A stretch of DNA of 64,000 nucleotides from Peptoniphilus_A genitalis (lineage in GTDB: Bacteria > Bacillota > Clostridia > Tissierellales > Peptoniphilaceae): NCBI RefSeq assembly GCF_949769225.1, contig NZ_CATKPB010000009.1; one strand, written 5' to 3'. This document shows positions 50,772-59,507 of the stretch, in pieces. Both the position numbers and the translations under genes were made by a program. The notes beneath the pieces were generated by a model that worked only from the letters and a program-made list of their open reading frames with translations, was not told where the DNA came from and did not search any database. Numbering within the stretch: the stretch's first letter is position 1; the number at the start of each line of letters is the position of its first letter.

Positions 50772-51475
50772 TTTAATCCCTTTAGATACTTAACTTCTTT
50801 TTCACTAAGATATCTGTAGTTCCCTGATTCAAGATCTAAGAGTTGAATTTCTCCCATGGAAATCCTCTTTAACTTCTTAACCTTGTGACCAATGTAATCA
50901 AACATCCTCTTCACTTGATGATTTTGTCCTTCAAAAATTTCAATTTCAAGAATAGAATCTTGCTTAAAGGATTTTAAAATCTTTACATTTGCCGGAGAAG
51001 TTTTTAGGTCCCTAATATTAAGTCCATCTCTCAAGAGAGAAAGTTCACGAGCATTAGGAGTTCCATCAACAGTTACAATATATTTTTTCCCAATTTTATA
51101 TCTTGGGTGCATCATAATATTAGCAAGTTGACCATCATTTGTAAGAAAGACTAGACCTGTTGTGTCTATATCAAGTCTTCCCACTGGATAGACCCTGTAG
51201 TCATCTGGCACAAGGTCTGTCACAGTTGGTCTGTCCTTTTCATCAGATGCAGATGTTACAACTCCAATGGGCTTGTTTAAAATCATATAAACTTTTTTGC
51301 CTTCAAGTGTTAGCCTCTTTCCATCAAGGTAGACCCTGTCAACATTGGGATCAATTTTTGTTCCAAGCTCTGTCACTACCTTGTCGTTTACCTTAACAAG
51401 TCCTTCCTTTATAAACTCTTCGCACTTTCTTCTCGATGCAGCTCCACAGTGAGCCATGTATTTTTGTAATCTCAA
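50768..51475 (-). CDS. rluB: 23S rRNA pseudouridine synthase RluB-type
   Basis: A 235-residue enzyme with an N-terminal S4 RNA-binding domain (MRLQKYMAHCGAASRRKCEE) and a pseudouridine synthase domain with GRLDIDTTGLVFLTNDG, whose aspartate is catalytic. Ribosomal position is inferred by analogy. It follows scpB with a 4-nt overlap, a common arrangement in Firmicutes. Confidence 0.93.
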   Translation of the reverse strand: MRLQKYMAHCGAASRRKCEEFIKEGLVKVNDKVVTELGTKIDPNVDRVYLDGKRLTLEGKKVYMILNKPIGVVTSASDEKDRPTVTDLVPDDYRVYPVGRLDIDTTGLVFLTNDGQLANIMMHPRYKIGKKYIVTVDGTPNARELSLLRDGLNIRDLKTSPANVKILKSFKQDSILEIEIFEGQNHQVKRMFDYIGHKVKKLKRISMGEIQLLDLESGNYRYLSEKEVKYLKGLK

Positions 51476-51999
51476 TTAGATTCCTCCTCTAATTCCTTTA
51501 AGTCAGGTAGCTCTTCCAAGTTTTCCATGCCAAATTTTTGTAAAAATTTTTCTGTTGTGGAATAAAGATTAGGATGACCAATCCTATCTAACTTGCCAGA
51601 AACTTCTATTAAATCAAAATCCAAAAGTCCCTTAATAGTTGAGTCGCAATTAACTCCCCTTAGTTCCTCTACCTCTAACTTTGTCACTGGCTGCTTGTAG
51701 GCAATAATAGAAAGAGTTTCAAGGGCAGGCTTTGAAAGATTTTTTTCATTTTTTTCTTGGATTAGATTTTTTAAAAAAGGTTCATTCTCTTGCTTAGTTC
51801 CCAGTTGAAACTTCCCGTCAACTTCCCTAAGTCTTAGTCCTGATGTTTCATTTTTATAATTTTCCTTCATCTCTAAGAGGATTTCCCTTGCGTAGTCCTT
51901 CCTAAGTTCTAAGCTTGATGCAAGGTCCTCTAAACTTATGGGATCTCCCCAGATGAAAAGAATTGATTCAATTATTGATTTCAGCCTGTTCCTGTCCAT
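51472..51999 (-). CDS. scpB: Chromosome segregation protein ScpB
   Basis: A 175-residue two-winged-helix protein, partner of ScpA and SMC in chromosome condensation. The segment SKPALETLSIIAYKQPVTKLEVEELRGVNCD is the family's hallmark. The start overlaps scpA by 32 nt, indicating coupling. Confidence 0.94.
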   Translation of the reverse strand: MDRNRLKSIIESILFIWGDPISLEDLASSLELRKDYAREILLEMKENYKNETSGLRLREVDGKFQLGTKQENEPFLKNLIQEKNEKNLSKPALETLSIIAYKQPVTKLEVEELRGVNCDSTIKGLLDFDLIEVSGKLDRIGHPNLYSTTEKFLQKFGMENLEELPDLKELEEESN

Positions 52000-52714
52000 T
52001 ATATTCTCTCTCTTTAATTAAAATATCTGCAAAATTATCGCTTTGTTCTGCAAGGATGTACTCGTTCTTAATTAGTTCCAACATTCCCAAAAAATAAGTT
52101 ATGACGTCTACCTTGTAAACTATGTCCACTAAGAGGTCGCTAAATTTTATTTCCTTATTCTTGTGAAGGGCAAGTTTAATCTTTCTGGCAGCATCTTCAA
52201 CCTTGAAGTACTCCCTTTCAATCCCAACAACTTCCTTGTCCTTGTATCTTTTTAAGATGTTAAAAAAAGCAAGGGAAAGCTTATCCACGTTAGAATCCTT
52301 TAAGAAGTCCATCTCATTCATGGAAAAAATTTCTGTCCTAAGCTTGTAAAAGGACTTAGACTCATACTCTTCTTGAACTTTTAAAATTTCTGAAGCTTCC
52401 TTGTACCTCTTATACTCCAAGAGACTTTCCACCAAGTCCTGCCTTGGGTCTTCTTCCTCTTCGAACTCTTCATCTATGTCTTCCTTCTTAGGTAGAAGCA
52501 TCTTGGACTTTATCTCTAAAAGAGTTGAAGCCATTAAAATAAAATCAGACGTAAGAGTTAGGTTTAACTTCTTCATGTTCTCAATGTATTTTAAAAATTC
52601 TTCAGTAATTTTAAAAATTGGTATGTCGTAAATATCTATTTCATTTTCTTTTATTAAATCTAAAAGAAGATCCATTGGACCTTCATAAGTTTTTAAAACA
52701 ATATTGTATTCCAT
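51968..52714 (-). CDS. scpA: Chromosome segregation kleisin ScpA
   Basis: A 248-residue kleisin bridging SMC heads. YEGPMDLLLDLIKENEIDIYDIPI at the N terminus is diagnostic, with DFILMASTLLEIKSKMLLP after it and a winged helix at the C terminus. It overlaps the M50 protease gene by 22 nt. Confidence 0.95.
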   Translation of the reverse strand: MEYNIVLKTYEGPMDLLLDLIKENEIDIYDIPIFKITEEFLKYIENMKKLNLTLTSDFILMASTLLEIKSKMLLPKKEDIDEEFEEEEDPRQDLVESLLEYKRYKEASEILKVQEEYESKSFYKLRTEIFSMNEMDFLKDSNVDKLSLAFFNILKRYKDKEVVGIEREYFKVEDAARKIKLALHKNKEIKFSDLLVDIVYKVDVITYFLGMLELIKNEYILAEQSDNFADILIKEREYNGQEQAEINN

Positions 52715-53325
52715 AAATTAATTCCCAAAGAAATAATTCCATTGATTATTCCATAGACAATTGGCCCAATAAATTTGTCAACAAGTCCAGAAAAAATCAT
52801 TATGACTAATACAAAGTAAAAATATTTTTCGTACCTATAAAACTTGTATTCCAAATTTTCTGGCAAAAATGTCGCCAAGACCTTTGACCCATCAAGTGGT
52901 GGAAGGGGCACAAGGTTAAAGACGCCAAGCATAATATTGTACCAAAAGATTGATGTGAAAAGTGGCACCAAGGCAGATGACTTGTAGTTTAAGTAAACTA
53001 AAATTATCCCTGATATAAGTCCAAGTACAAAGTTAGTAAAGACTCCTGCAAGAGAAACTAAAAGTGATGCGACTTTTCTATTTCCCTTAAACCTATAAGG
53101 GTTAATAGGCACAGCCTTTGCCCAACCAAACCTAAAAATGACCATAGAAATTAAACCCACAGGGTCAATGTGATGCAGTGGGTTTAAGCTAAGTCTTCCG
53201 TCATCCTTTGCAGTTGTATCTCCACAGAGATAGGCCACATAGCCGTGAGCTATCTCGTGAGGAATTATTGCCACCATTAGGGCAATAATGTTTATTAATA
53301 TTGATACAATATCTAAGTTATTCAT
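52693..53325 (-). CDS. Site-2-type M50 membrane metalloprotease
   Basis: A 210-residue protein with about five hydrophobic segments. The zinc motif HEIAHG near residue 25 and the distal NLVPLPPLDGSK (metal-binding Asp) are intact. No PDZ or CBS domain is present, so it is the compact family type. The ATG at 53323-53325 sits 1 nt beyond the pdp stop; a TTG three codons earlier lies inside the ribosome-binding site. Substrate unknown. Confidence 0.92.
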   Translation of the reverse strand: MNNLDIVSILINIIALMVAIIPHEIAHGYVAYLCGDTTAKDDGRLSLNPLHHIDPVGLISMVIFRFGWAKAVPINPYRFKGNRKVASLLVSLAGVFTNFVLGLISGIILVYLNYKSSALVPLFTSIFWYNIMLGVFNLVPLPPLDGSKVLATFLPENLEYKFYRYEKYFYFVLVIMIFSGLVDKFIGPIVYGIINGIISLGINLWNTILF

Positions 53326-53326
53326 T

Positions 53327-54628
53327 TCAATCAATCCCTTCTAAAACTAATTTATAATCTTCCTTCTTATCAGAAAAAGCATAGGCAGCCTTGATTCTTT
53401 GGATCGCTCCCTCAACTTCATTTTCTTTTTCTGTGTAAATTGTAGCAAGCTTGTCGCCCTTTTCTACAAGGTCGCCAATTTTTTTGTGAAGATAAATTCC
53501 TGCACTTAAGTCAAGGACATCTCCCTTCTTATGTCTTCCAGCTCCCAAGTCTCTTGATGCAATTCCAATTTCAATTGCCTCAATGGATTTAACGTAGCCA
53601 GACTCTTCTGCATAAATTTCTTTTATTATTGAAGATTTTTTAAATTTATCTGTGTCATCAATGTAAGTCTTGTCTCCACCTTGAAGCTCAACCATTTCTT
53701 TGAATTTTAGGGCAGCAGATCCATCACTTATCTTTCCTTCAAGAACTTTTATTGCCTCTTCTTCAGAAGATGAAATGCCTTCCATTAGCATTAACTTGGC
53801 ACCAATTCTTAGAGCAATATCCTTTAAGTGACCTTCCTTCTTGCCCTTTAGGATGTTTATTGCCTCAATAACCTCTAGGCTATTACCTATGGCATCGCCA
53901 AGAGGCTCTTCCATGCTAGTGATAATTGCCTTAGTGTTTCTTCCAAATTTTTTGCCAAGTTCAACCATTAGCTTTGATAGTTCTACTGCTGATGGAAGGT
54001 CCTTCATAAAGGCACCATTTCCAACCTTAACATCAAGAACTAGGGCATCTGTTCCCAGTGCAATTTTCTTTGAAAGGATAGAAGATGCTATTAAGCTAAC
54101 ATTATCTACAGTCGCTGTTGCATCTCTTAGAGCATATAAAAGCTTATCTGCTGGAACAATATTTTCTGTTTGACCAATTACTGCAATGTTGGATTTTTTT
54201 AGGATTTCAATAAAATCTCTTCCGCCAATATTTATGTTAAATCCAGGAATTGCTTCAAGCTTGTCAAGAGTTCCTCCTGTATGACCAAGTCCCCTTCCAC
54301 TCATCTTGGCAAAGACAAGTCCCACTGATGCAAGTAGGGGTCCAAGGACAAGGGTAACTGTGTCGCCAACTCCACCTGTTGAGTGCTTGTCAACTTTTGA
54401 ACCAGGAACTTCTGATAAGTCCACAGTTTCTCCTGAGTCAATCATGGCCTTTGTAAGATAATAAGTTTCATCTAAGTTTAACTTATTAAAATAAATTGCC
54501 ATTAAAAAGGCAGAAACTTGGTAGTCAGGAATCTCTCCCTTTACATAATTTTCTATAAAAAATTCTATTTCACTTTGATTTAAAACTTTATTTTCTTTTT
54601 TCTTTTGAATAATATATAAAAAGTTCAT
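53327..54628 (-). CDS. pdp: Pyrimidine-nucleoside phosphorylase
   Basis: A 433-residue phosphorylase splitting uridine/thymidine. KHSTGGVGDTVTLVLGPLLA and MSGRGLGHTGGTLDKLEAIPG are the family's conserved phosphate and substrate loops, and the C-terminal lobe contains RDLGAGRHKKGD. It could be thymidine phosphorylase (deoA). It abuts the purine phosphorylase gene (shared base). Confidence 0.94.
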   Translation of the reverse strand: MNFLYIIQKKKENKVLNQSEIEFFIENYVKGEIPDYQVSAFLMAIYFNKLNLDETYYLTKAMIDSGETVDLSEVPGSKVDKHSTGGVGDTVTLVLGPLLASVGLVFAKMSGRGLGHTGGTLDKLEAIPGFNINIGGRDFIEILKKSNIAVIGQTENIVPADKLLYALRDATATVDNVSLIASSILSKKIALGTDALVLDVKVGNGAFMKDLPSAVELSKLMVELGKKFGRNTKAIITSMEEPLGDAIGNSLEVIEAINILKGKKEGHLKDIALRIGAKLMLMEGISSSEEEAIKVLEGKISDGSAALKFKEMVELQGGDKTYIDDTDKFKKSSIIKEIYAEESGYVKSIEAIEIGIASRDLGAGRHKKGDVLDLSAGIYLHKKIGDLVEKGDKLATIYTEKENEVEGAIQRIKAAYAFSDKKEDYKLVLEGID

Positions 54629-55428
54629 TAAATTTCCTCAATTATTTCTTTTAATAGTTCTTTAAACTTGCCTGCAACTTCTTTCCCAACTTCAACAACT
54701 TCTGTGTGATCAAGTGGAGTGTCAAGAATACCTGTAGACATGTTCGTAATCGTTGAAATACCTAAAATCTTTAAGCCCCTGTGTCTTGCAATAATTGCTT
54801 CTGGAACTGTACTCATGCCAACAGCATCTGCTCCAAGGATTCTTGCCATCCTTACTTCAGCTGCAGTTTCATAAGAAGGTCCAGTGAAGTACATGTAAAC
54901 TCCCTCTTTAATGTCTATGCCAAGTTTTTTTGCAGAATTTTCTGCGATCTCAACAAGTTCTTTGTTATAAAGGTCTGTCATATCAGGGAATCTTGGTCCA
55001 AGGTCTTCATCGTTAGGTCCAATAAGTGGGTTCTTGCCCATTAGGTTGATGTGGTCCGTGATAATCATAAGGTCTGCTGGTTCAAAGTCAGTGTTAACTC
55101 CACCTGCTGCATTTGTTAGAATTATAGTTTTAATTCCAAGGCCTGCAAGAACTTCTATTGGATAGACAACTTCCTTGATGTCGTAGCCTTCGTAATAGTG
55201 GATTCTTCCCTTCATTACGCAAACTTCCTTAGAATTTATGTGACCAAAAATTAGTTTTCCATCGTGTCCCTTAACTGTTGAAACTGGAAAACCAGGAATT
55301 TCTGTGTAAGGAATTTCAACTTTATCTTCAATGGCATCGGCAAAGTCGCCTAGGCCTGATCCAAGTACAATACCAATCTCAGGTTGGTTTTTAATTTTTT
55401 CTTTTATATAGTCAATGGATTTATTCAT
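54628..55428 (-). CDS. punA: Purine-nucleoside phosphorylase (low-molecular-weight type)
   Basis: A 266-residue trimeric-type PNP. IGIVLGSGLGDF, VMKGRIHYYEGY, LTNAAGGVN and VGMSTVPEAIIARH are characteristic. The ATG at 55426-55428 has GGAGG five bases upstream; an earlier frame start inside the nudix gene is not used. Salvage of guanosine/inosine is the expected role, next to the pyrimidine enzyme. Confidence 0.95.
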   Translation of the reverse strand: MNKSIDYIKEKIKNQPEIGIVLGSGLGDFADAIEDKVEIPYTEIPGFPVSTVKGHDGKLIFGHINSKEVCVMKGRIHYYEGYDIKEVVYPIEVLAGLGIKTIILTNAAGGVNTDFEPADLMIITDHINLMGKNPLIGPNDEDLGPRFPDMTDLYNKELVEIAENSAKKLGIDIKEGVYMYFTGPSYETAAEVRMARILGADAVGMSTVPEAIIARHRGLKILGISTITNMSTGILDTPLDHTEVVEVGKEVAGKFKELLKEIIEEI

Positions 55429-55972
55429 TATTCCTCCTAAAGTTATTGTAGTAAAGAATGCCTGCCACACTCTTTGAGTCGTTTATCTCGCCTAAATTAA
55501 CAAGTTTAAGAGCCTCATCAAATTTTATCTTTTCAACAGAAAGGTGCTCAAACTCATCAAGGTCTTGGTCGCCAAGACTTAAGTCCTCTGCATAAAAAAT
55601 AAATAATTTTTCATTTGTAAAACCTGGTGAAGAATAAATTTCTGCAAGATAGTCAGACTTTTTGGCCTCGTAACCAGTTTCTTCCTTAAGCTCTCTCAAG
55701 GCAGCCTTTTGAGGTTCCTCTCCAAAATCAACCATTCCTGCTGGGATTTCATAAATCTCTTTGTCAATGGCCTTCCTATATTGTTTTATAAGAACAATTT
55801 CATCATCTTCAGTTATGGCAACTATGCCTACAGATGGATGTCTTTCCACTATCTCTCTCTTAGTGTACTTTTGTCCCTCCATCTCAACAGTATCCACCCT
55901 AAGTTGCAGGACCTTACCGTCAAAAATCTTTGTAGATTTCATAGTTCTTTCTTCATAATTTGAATTTGTCAT
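55421..55972 (-). CDS. ADP-ribose pyrophosphatase-type NUDIX hydrolase
   Basis: A 183-residue hydrolase with the Nudix box around residues 92-114 (GEEPQKAALRELKEETGYEA). The N terminus (KIFDGKVLQLRVDTVEMEGQ) and PAGMVD before the box are typical of ADP-ribose pyrophosphatases. It overlaps punA by 8 nt and follows recN at once. Confidence 0.92.
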   Translation of the reverse strand: MTNSNYEERTMKSTKIFDGKVLQLRVDTVEMEGQKYTKREIVERHPSVGIVAITEDDEIVLIKQYRKAIDKEIYEIPAGMVDFGEEPQKAALRELKEETGYEAKKSDYLAEIYSSPGFTNEKLFIFYAEDLSLGDQDLDEFEHLSVEKIKFDEALKLVNLGEINDSKSVAGILYYNNFRRNNE

Positions 55973-57634
55973 TTAATCACCAATCATTTCCTTTGCCGTT
56001 TCAATTGCAATTTCACTTACATTCATTCCGCCAATTAATCTAGCAACTTCATTAACTCTCTCGTCGTAGCTTAATTTGTCAATTGTAGAAATTGTGCTAT
56101 TGTTAACCACATCTTTTTTTATTGCAAAGTGCGTGTCCGCAAGGGCAACAATTTGTGGCAAGTGAGAAATTACTATAACTTGTCTATCCTTTGAAACTTC
56201 CTTTATCTTATTCCCAACTATCTGAGCAGTCTTTCCACTTATACCCGTATCTATTTCATCAAAGACAAGAGTTGGAATGTTGTCCTTTTCTGCAATTATG
56301 GACTTGAAACCAAGCATAATTCTTGACATTTCACCACCAGATGCAACCTTTGCCATTGGCATAAGGTCTTGACCAAGGTTTGGTGCAATTAAGAATTCAA
56401 TCTTGTCAATCCCATCAAAAGAAAGTTCTTTTTCTTTTATTTCAATTTTAAATTTTGCATCCTTTATATTTAACTTGTTGATCTCTTCTTCAACTTTTTT
56501 CTCAAGAATTTCTGAAGTCTTCTTTCTCTTTTGACTAATCTTATCTGCAAGAACTGTGGCTTCAGCTTCTTTCTCTTCAATTTTCTTTAAGAGTTTATTT
56601 AAATTGTCTTCAAAATTTTGTAAAAACCTAAGTCTCTCGCTAATCTCTTCGTAAAAAGAATTTATGGCCTTTACATTATTTCCATACTTTAATTTTAAAT
56701 TGTTTACAAGGTCTATTCTTTCCCTTAAAAATTGAAGCCTTTCTTCGTCAACTTCACTAGAGCTTACATACCTGTCGAGGTCCTTGGCAATGTCGGAAAT
56801 CCTAAATCTTATGTCTTCTAGGTTTTCTTCGACTTCCTTTAAGTCCTTGTTGTATCTTGTTACCTCAACTACATTGGCAATTACCTTGTCTAAGATGTCT
56901 TCAAGAGAAGTCGTCTCGTAGCCTTCATTTATTAGGGACTTGGCTTCTGATAATTTTATCAAGGTGTCTGTCATATTGTTAAGGACGTTAAAGTCATCAT
57001 AAAGTTCTTCGTCGTCGTAGTCACTTAGACCTGCCTCTTCAATTTCTTTTATTTGATATTCAAGCAGGTCTATCTCCCTGTCCTTATTTTGTTCCATAGT
57101 AGACTTTTCATTATATTCATTTTTAAGAGAATTTATCTCATGAACAAGGTCTTTTAAATTCCCAAGAAGTTCTCCTTGGTCCTTACCGGAAAAGTCATCA
57201 ATTAACTTTAACTGGTTTTTGTTGTCCATGAGGGAGATGGATTCATGCTGAGCAAAAATATCGATTAGATGACTTGAAATCTTTGACAGAATTTGTGATG
57301 TCACTGTCCTGTTGTTGACTCTAGTAATAGTCGGTCCCTTTTCACGAATTTCCTTTGAAACAACTACTAGGTCCCCTGACTCAATGCCATATTCAAGAAG
57401 AAGGTCCTTGGTTTCTTCGTCATAAGAAGAAAAAACAGCCTCAATAAAGGCCCTGTCCTTCCCCTTTTTTATAATGTCCTTGTTGGCCCTTTGACCAAGA
57501 ACAAGTCCAAGAGAATCTATGATTATTGACTTACCAGAACCTGTCTCTCCAGTTAAGACATTAAGACCAGGTTCAAATTCAATTTTCATATTTTCAATTA
57601 TTGCAAAATTTTCGATATTTAACTCTAAAAGCAT
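55973..57634 (-). CDS. recN: DNA repair protein RecN
   Basis: A 553-residue SMC-like ATPase for double-strand break repair. Walker A GETGSGKSIIIDS, signature ASGGEMSRIMLG and Walker B LVFDEIDTGISG are present, separated by long coiled coils (about 180-370). Length is normal. Confidence 0.96.
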   Translation of the reverse strand: MLLELNIENFAIIENMKIEFEPGLNVLTGETGSGKSIIIDSLGLVLGQRANKDIIKKGKDRAFIEAVFSSYDEETKDLLLEYGIESGDLVVVSKEIREKGPTITRVNNRTVTSQILSKISSHLIDIFAQHESISLMDNKNQLKLIDDFSGKDQGELLGNLKDLVHEINSLKNEYNEKSTMEQNKDREIDLLEYQIKEIEEAGLSDYDDEELYDDFNVLNNMTDTLIKLSEAKSLINEGYETTSLEDILDKVIANVVEVTRYNKDLKEVEENLEDIRFRISDIAKDLDRYVSSSEVDEERLQFLRERIDLVNNLKLKYGNNVKAINSFYEEISERLRFLQNFEDNLNKLLKKIEEKEAEATVLADKISQKRKKTSEILEKKVEEEINKLNIKDAKFKIEIKEKELSFDGIDKIEFLIAPNLGQDLMPMAKVASGGEMSRIMLGFKSIIAEKDNIPTLVFDEIDTGISGKTAQIVGNKIKEVSKDRQVIVISHLPQIVALADTHFAIKKDVVNNSTISTIDKLSYDERVNEVARLIGGMNVSEIAIETAKEMIGD

Positions 57635-57641
57635 ATTTCAC

Positions 57642-58442
57642 CTAATCATTTAAATTTTCATAAGCCTTGTTTACAATTTCCTTGGCATCAAAAGTCCCAG
57701 AAGCTTCTCCATAATTTGACAAGTAAATTAAAAATTCTATGTTGCCACTTGTCCCCTTAATTGGAGAATTTGTTAAAGCCTTGATATTAAATCCTAGCTC
57801 TCCTGCAAGGTCAATTATTTTTTCTATAACTTCAATATGTACTTTTTTGTCTCTTACAATTCCACCCTTGCCAACTTTTCCCTTGCCAGCTTCAAATTGT
57901 GGCTTTACAAGAGCGACAATTTCACCCTTAGGTCCCAAGATGTCCTTTGCAACTGGAAGAACAAGTTCAAGTGAAATAAAGGAAACATCAATGGAGATAA
58001 AGGAGACATCTTCTTCTATTATGTCCTTGTCAAAATATCTTATGTTGGTCCTCTCAAGAGAGACAACCCTCTCGTCCATCCTTAGCTTGTAGTCAAGTTG
58101 GTTGTAGCCAACATCTATGGCATAAACTTTTTTTGCCCCATGCTTTAACATGCAGTGAGTAAAGCCTCCAGTTGAAGCTCCAATGTCAACACAAACTGCA
58201 TCAGTAAGATCAATTTCATATTCATCAATCATCTTCTCAAGCTTGTGGCCACCACGAGACACAAAGGAGTCTTCCAAGCCCTTGATGTAGATTTTTTCAT
58301 CTTCCTTTAGTTGGGTCCCAGGCTTGTCTACCCTGTCTGTTCCTATAAAAACTTTGCCTTCCATTATTAGCCTCTTGGCCTTTTCCCTTGAATCAATTAG
58401 GCCCTTTTCAACTAATAAGACATCTGCTCGTTTTTTTGCCAT
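57642..58442 (-). CDS. tlyA: TlyA-family rRNA 2'-O-methyltransferase
   Basis: A 266-residue fusion of an N-terminal S4 domain (KKRADVLLVEKGLIDSREKA) with an FtsJ-like methyltransferase containing DIGASTGGFTHCML and KPQFEAG. Such enzymes methylate 16S/23S rRNA; older annotations call them hemolysin A. It shares its first base with the end of ispA. Confidence 0.94.
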   Translation of the reverse strand: MAKKRADVLLVEKGLIDSREKAKRLIMEGKVFIGTDRVDKPGTQLKEDEKIYIKGLEDSFVSRGGHKLEKMIDEYEIDLTDAVCVDIGASTGGFTHCMLKHGAKKVYAIDVGYNQLDYKLRMDERVVSLERTNIRYFDKDIIEEDVSFISIDVSFISLELVLPVAKDILGPKGEIVALVKPQFEAGKGKVGKGGIVRDKKVHIEVIEKIIDLAGELGFNIKALTNSPIKGTSGNIEFLIYLSNYGEASGTFDAKEIVNKAYENLND

Positions 58443-59299
58443 TACCTACTCCTATTTACAAGTTTTGCTGCAAAAGTTTTCAGTGCATCCTCTTTGAGTT
58501 CAAGACCATCAAGTGCTTCATAGGCGCCATTTGTTAGGTCAATAACTTCATTTTGAAGGTCTTCCTTATCCTTAAAGAGAAGCATGTTGATCTCTCCACT
58601 GCTAGGATCCTTTTCTTCATCTAAGAGGTCGTCTTCAAATTGGTAGGCAATACCTATTGACTCGCCAAACCTTGCAAGCTTAGTGATATTATCTGGATCA
58701 AGACCTGCTATGATTCCACCAACTACAACAGAAGCCTTAATAAGGGCACCAGTCTTTAGCTTGTACATGTTTTCACATTCATCTTCTGTATAATCAGCAA
58801 CGTCCCTACTTATATCAATTGTTTGACCACCAATCATCCCATTTACACCTGTGGCATTGTAGATGTATTTCATTGCCCTCATGGCACGCTTTAGGTCTTC
58901 AGGGTCTTCAATATTTTCGATGTGTCTCAAGAGGATTTCCATAGACATGTTTAAGAGTCCATCACCTGCTAGGATTGCGATCCCCTCAGAGTAAACCTTG
59001 TGGTTTGTTGGTTTTTCTCTTCTAAAGTCATCATCATCCATGGCTGGTAGGTCGTCGTGAATAAGTGAATAAGTGTGTATCATTTCAATTGCAGCTGCAA
59101 AGGGAAGAATCTTGTCTAAAGAATCTTCAGAAAATTCACAAAAAGTTATAAGAGAAAGAAGAGGTCTTATCCTCTTGCCACCAGAAAAGAGGGAGTATTT
59201 CATAGAGTCAATAACCTTGTGTTGTGGGCTGTTGTCATACTCAAGTAAGGAGCTCAAATAATTATTAAATTTTTCTAGTAAATTATCTAAATCTCTCAT
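58442..59299 (-). CDS. ispA: Polyprenyl synthetase (geranyl/farnesyl diphosphate synthase type)
   Basis: A 285-residue trans-prenyltransferase. The first Asp-rich motif LIHDDLPAMDDDD and the second FEDDLLDEEKD are intact, and GGKRIRPLL opens the core. I start at the ATG at 59297-59299 (MRDLDNLLEKF), with GAGG nine bases upstream. It overlaps xseB by 17 nt. With IspH nearby it draws on the MEP pathway. Confidence 0.93.
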   Translation of the reverse strand: MRDLDNLLEKFNNYLSSLLEYDNSPQHKVIDSMKYSLFSGGKRIRPLLSLITFCEFSEDSLDKILPFAAAIEMIHTYSLIHDDLPAMDDDDFRREKPTNHKVYSEGIAILAGDGLLNMSMEILLRHIENIEDPEDLKRAMRAMKYIYNATGVNGMIGGQTIDISRDVADYTEDECENMYKLKTGALIKASVVVGGIIAGLDPDNITKLARFGESIGIAYQFEDDLLDEEKDPSSGEINMLLFKDKEDLQNEVIDLTNGAYEALDGLELKEDALKTFAAKLVNRSR

Positions 59300-59507
59300 C
59301 TTTTTTGTCCTCAATAAATTCAGAATTTTCTTCTGCAATAGTTTTAATCTTGCCCTCATAGGCCTTTAGGGTATTGTTCAAGTACTTGTAAAGTTCAATT
59401 CCCTTTTCGTATTTTTTTATGGAATCTTCAAGACTAATGTCCTTAGACTCAAGTTCCCTTATTATATTTTCAAGCTCCCTAAAGGAACTCTCATAATCTC
59501 TTTCCAT
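59283..59507 (-). CDS. xseB: Exodeoxyribonuclease VII small subunit
   Basis: A 74-residue helical subunit with FRELENIIRELESKDISLEDSIKKYEKGIELY, the standard XseB pattern. It abuts xseA and overlaps ispA. Confidence 0.94.
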   Translation of the reverse strand: MERDYESSFRELENIIRELESKDISLEDSIKKYEKGIELYKYLNNTLKAYEGKIKTIAEENSEFIEDKKDERFR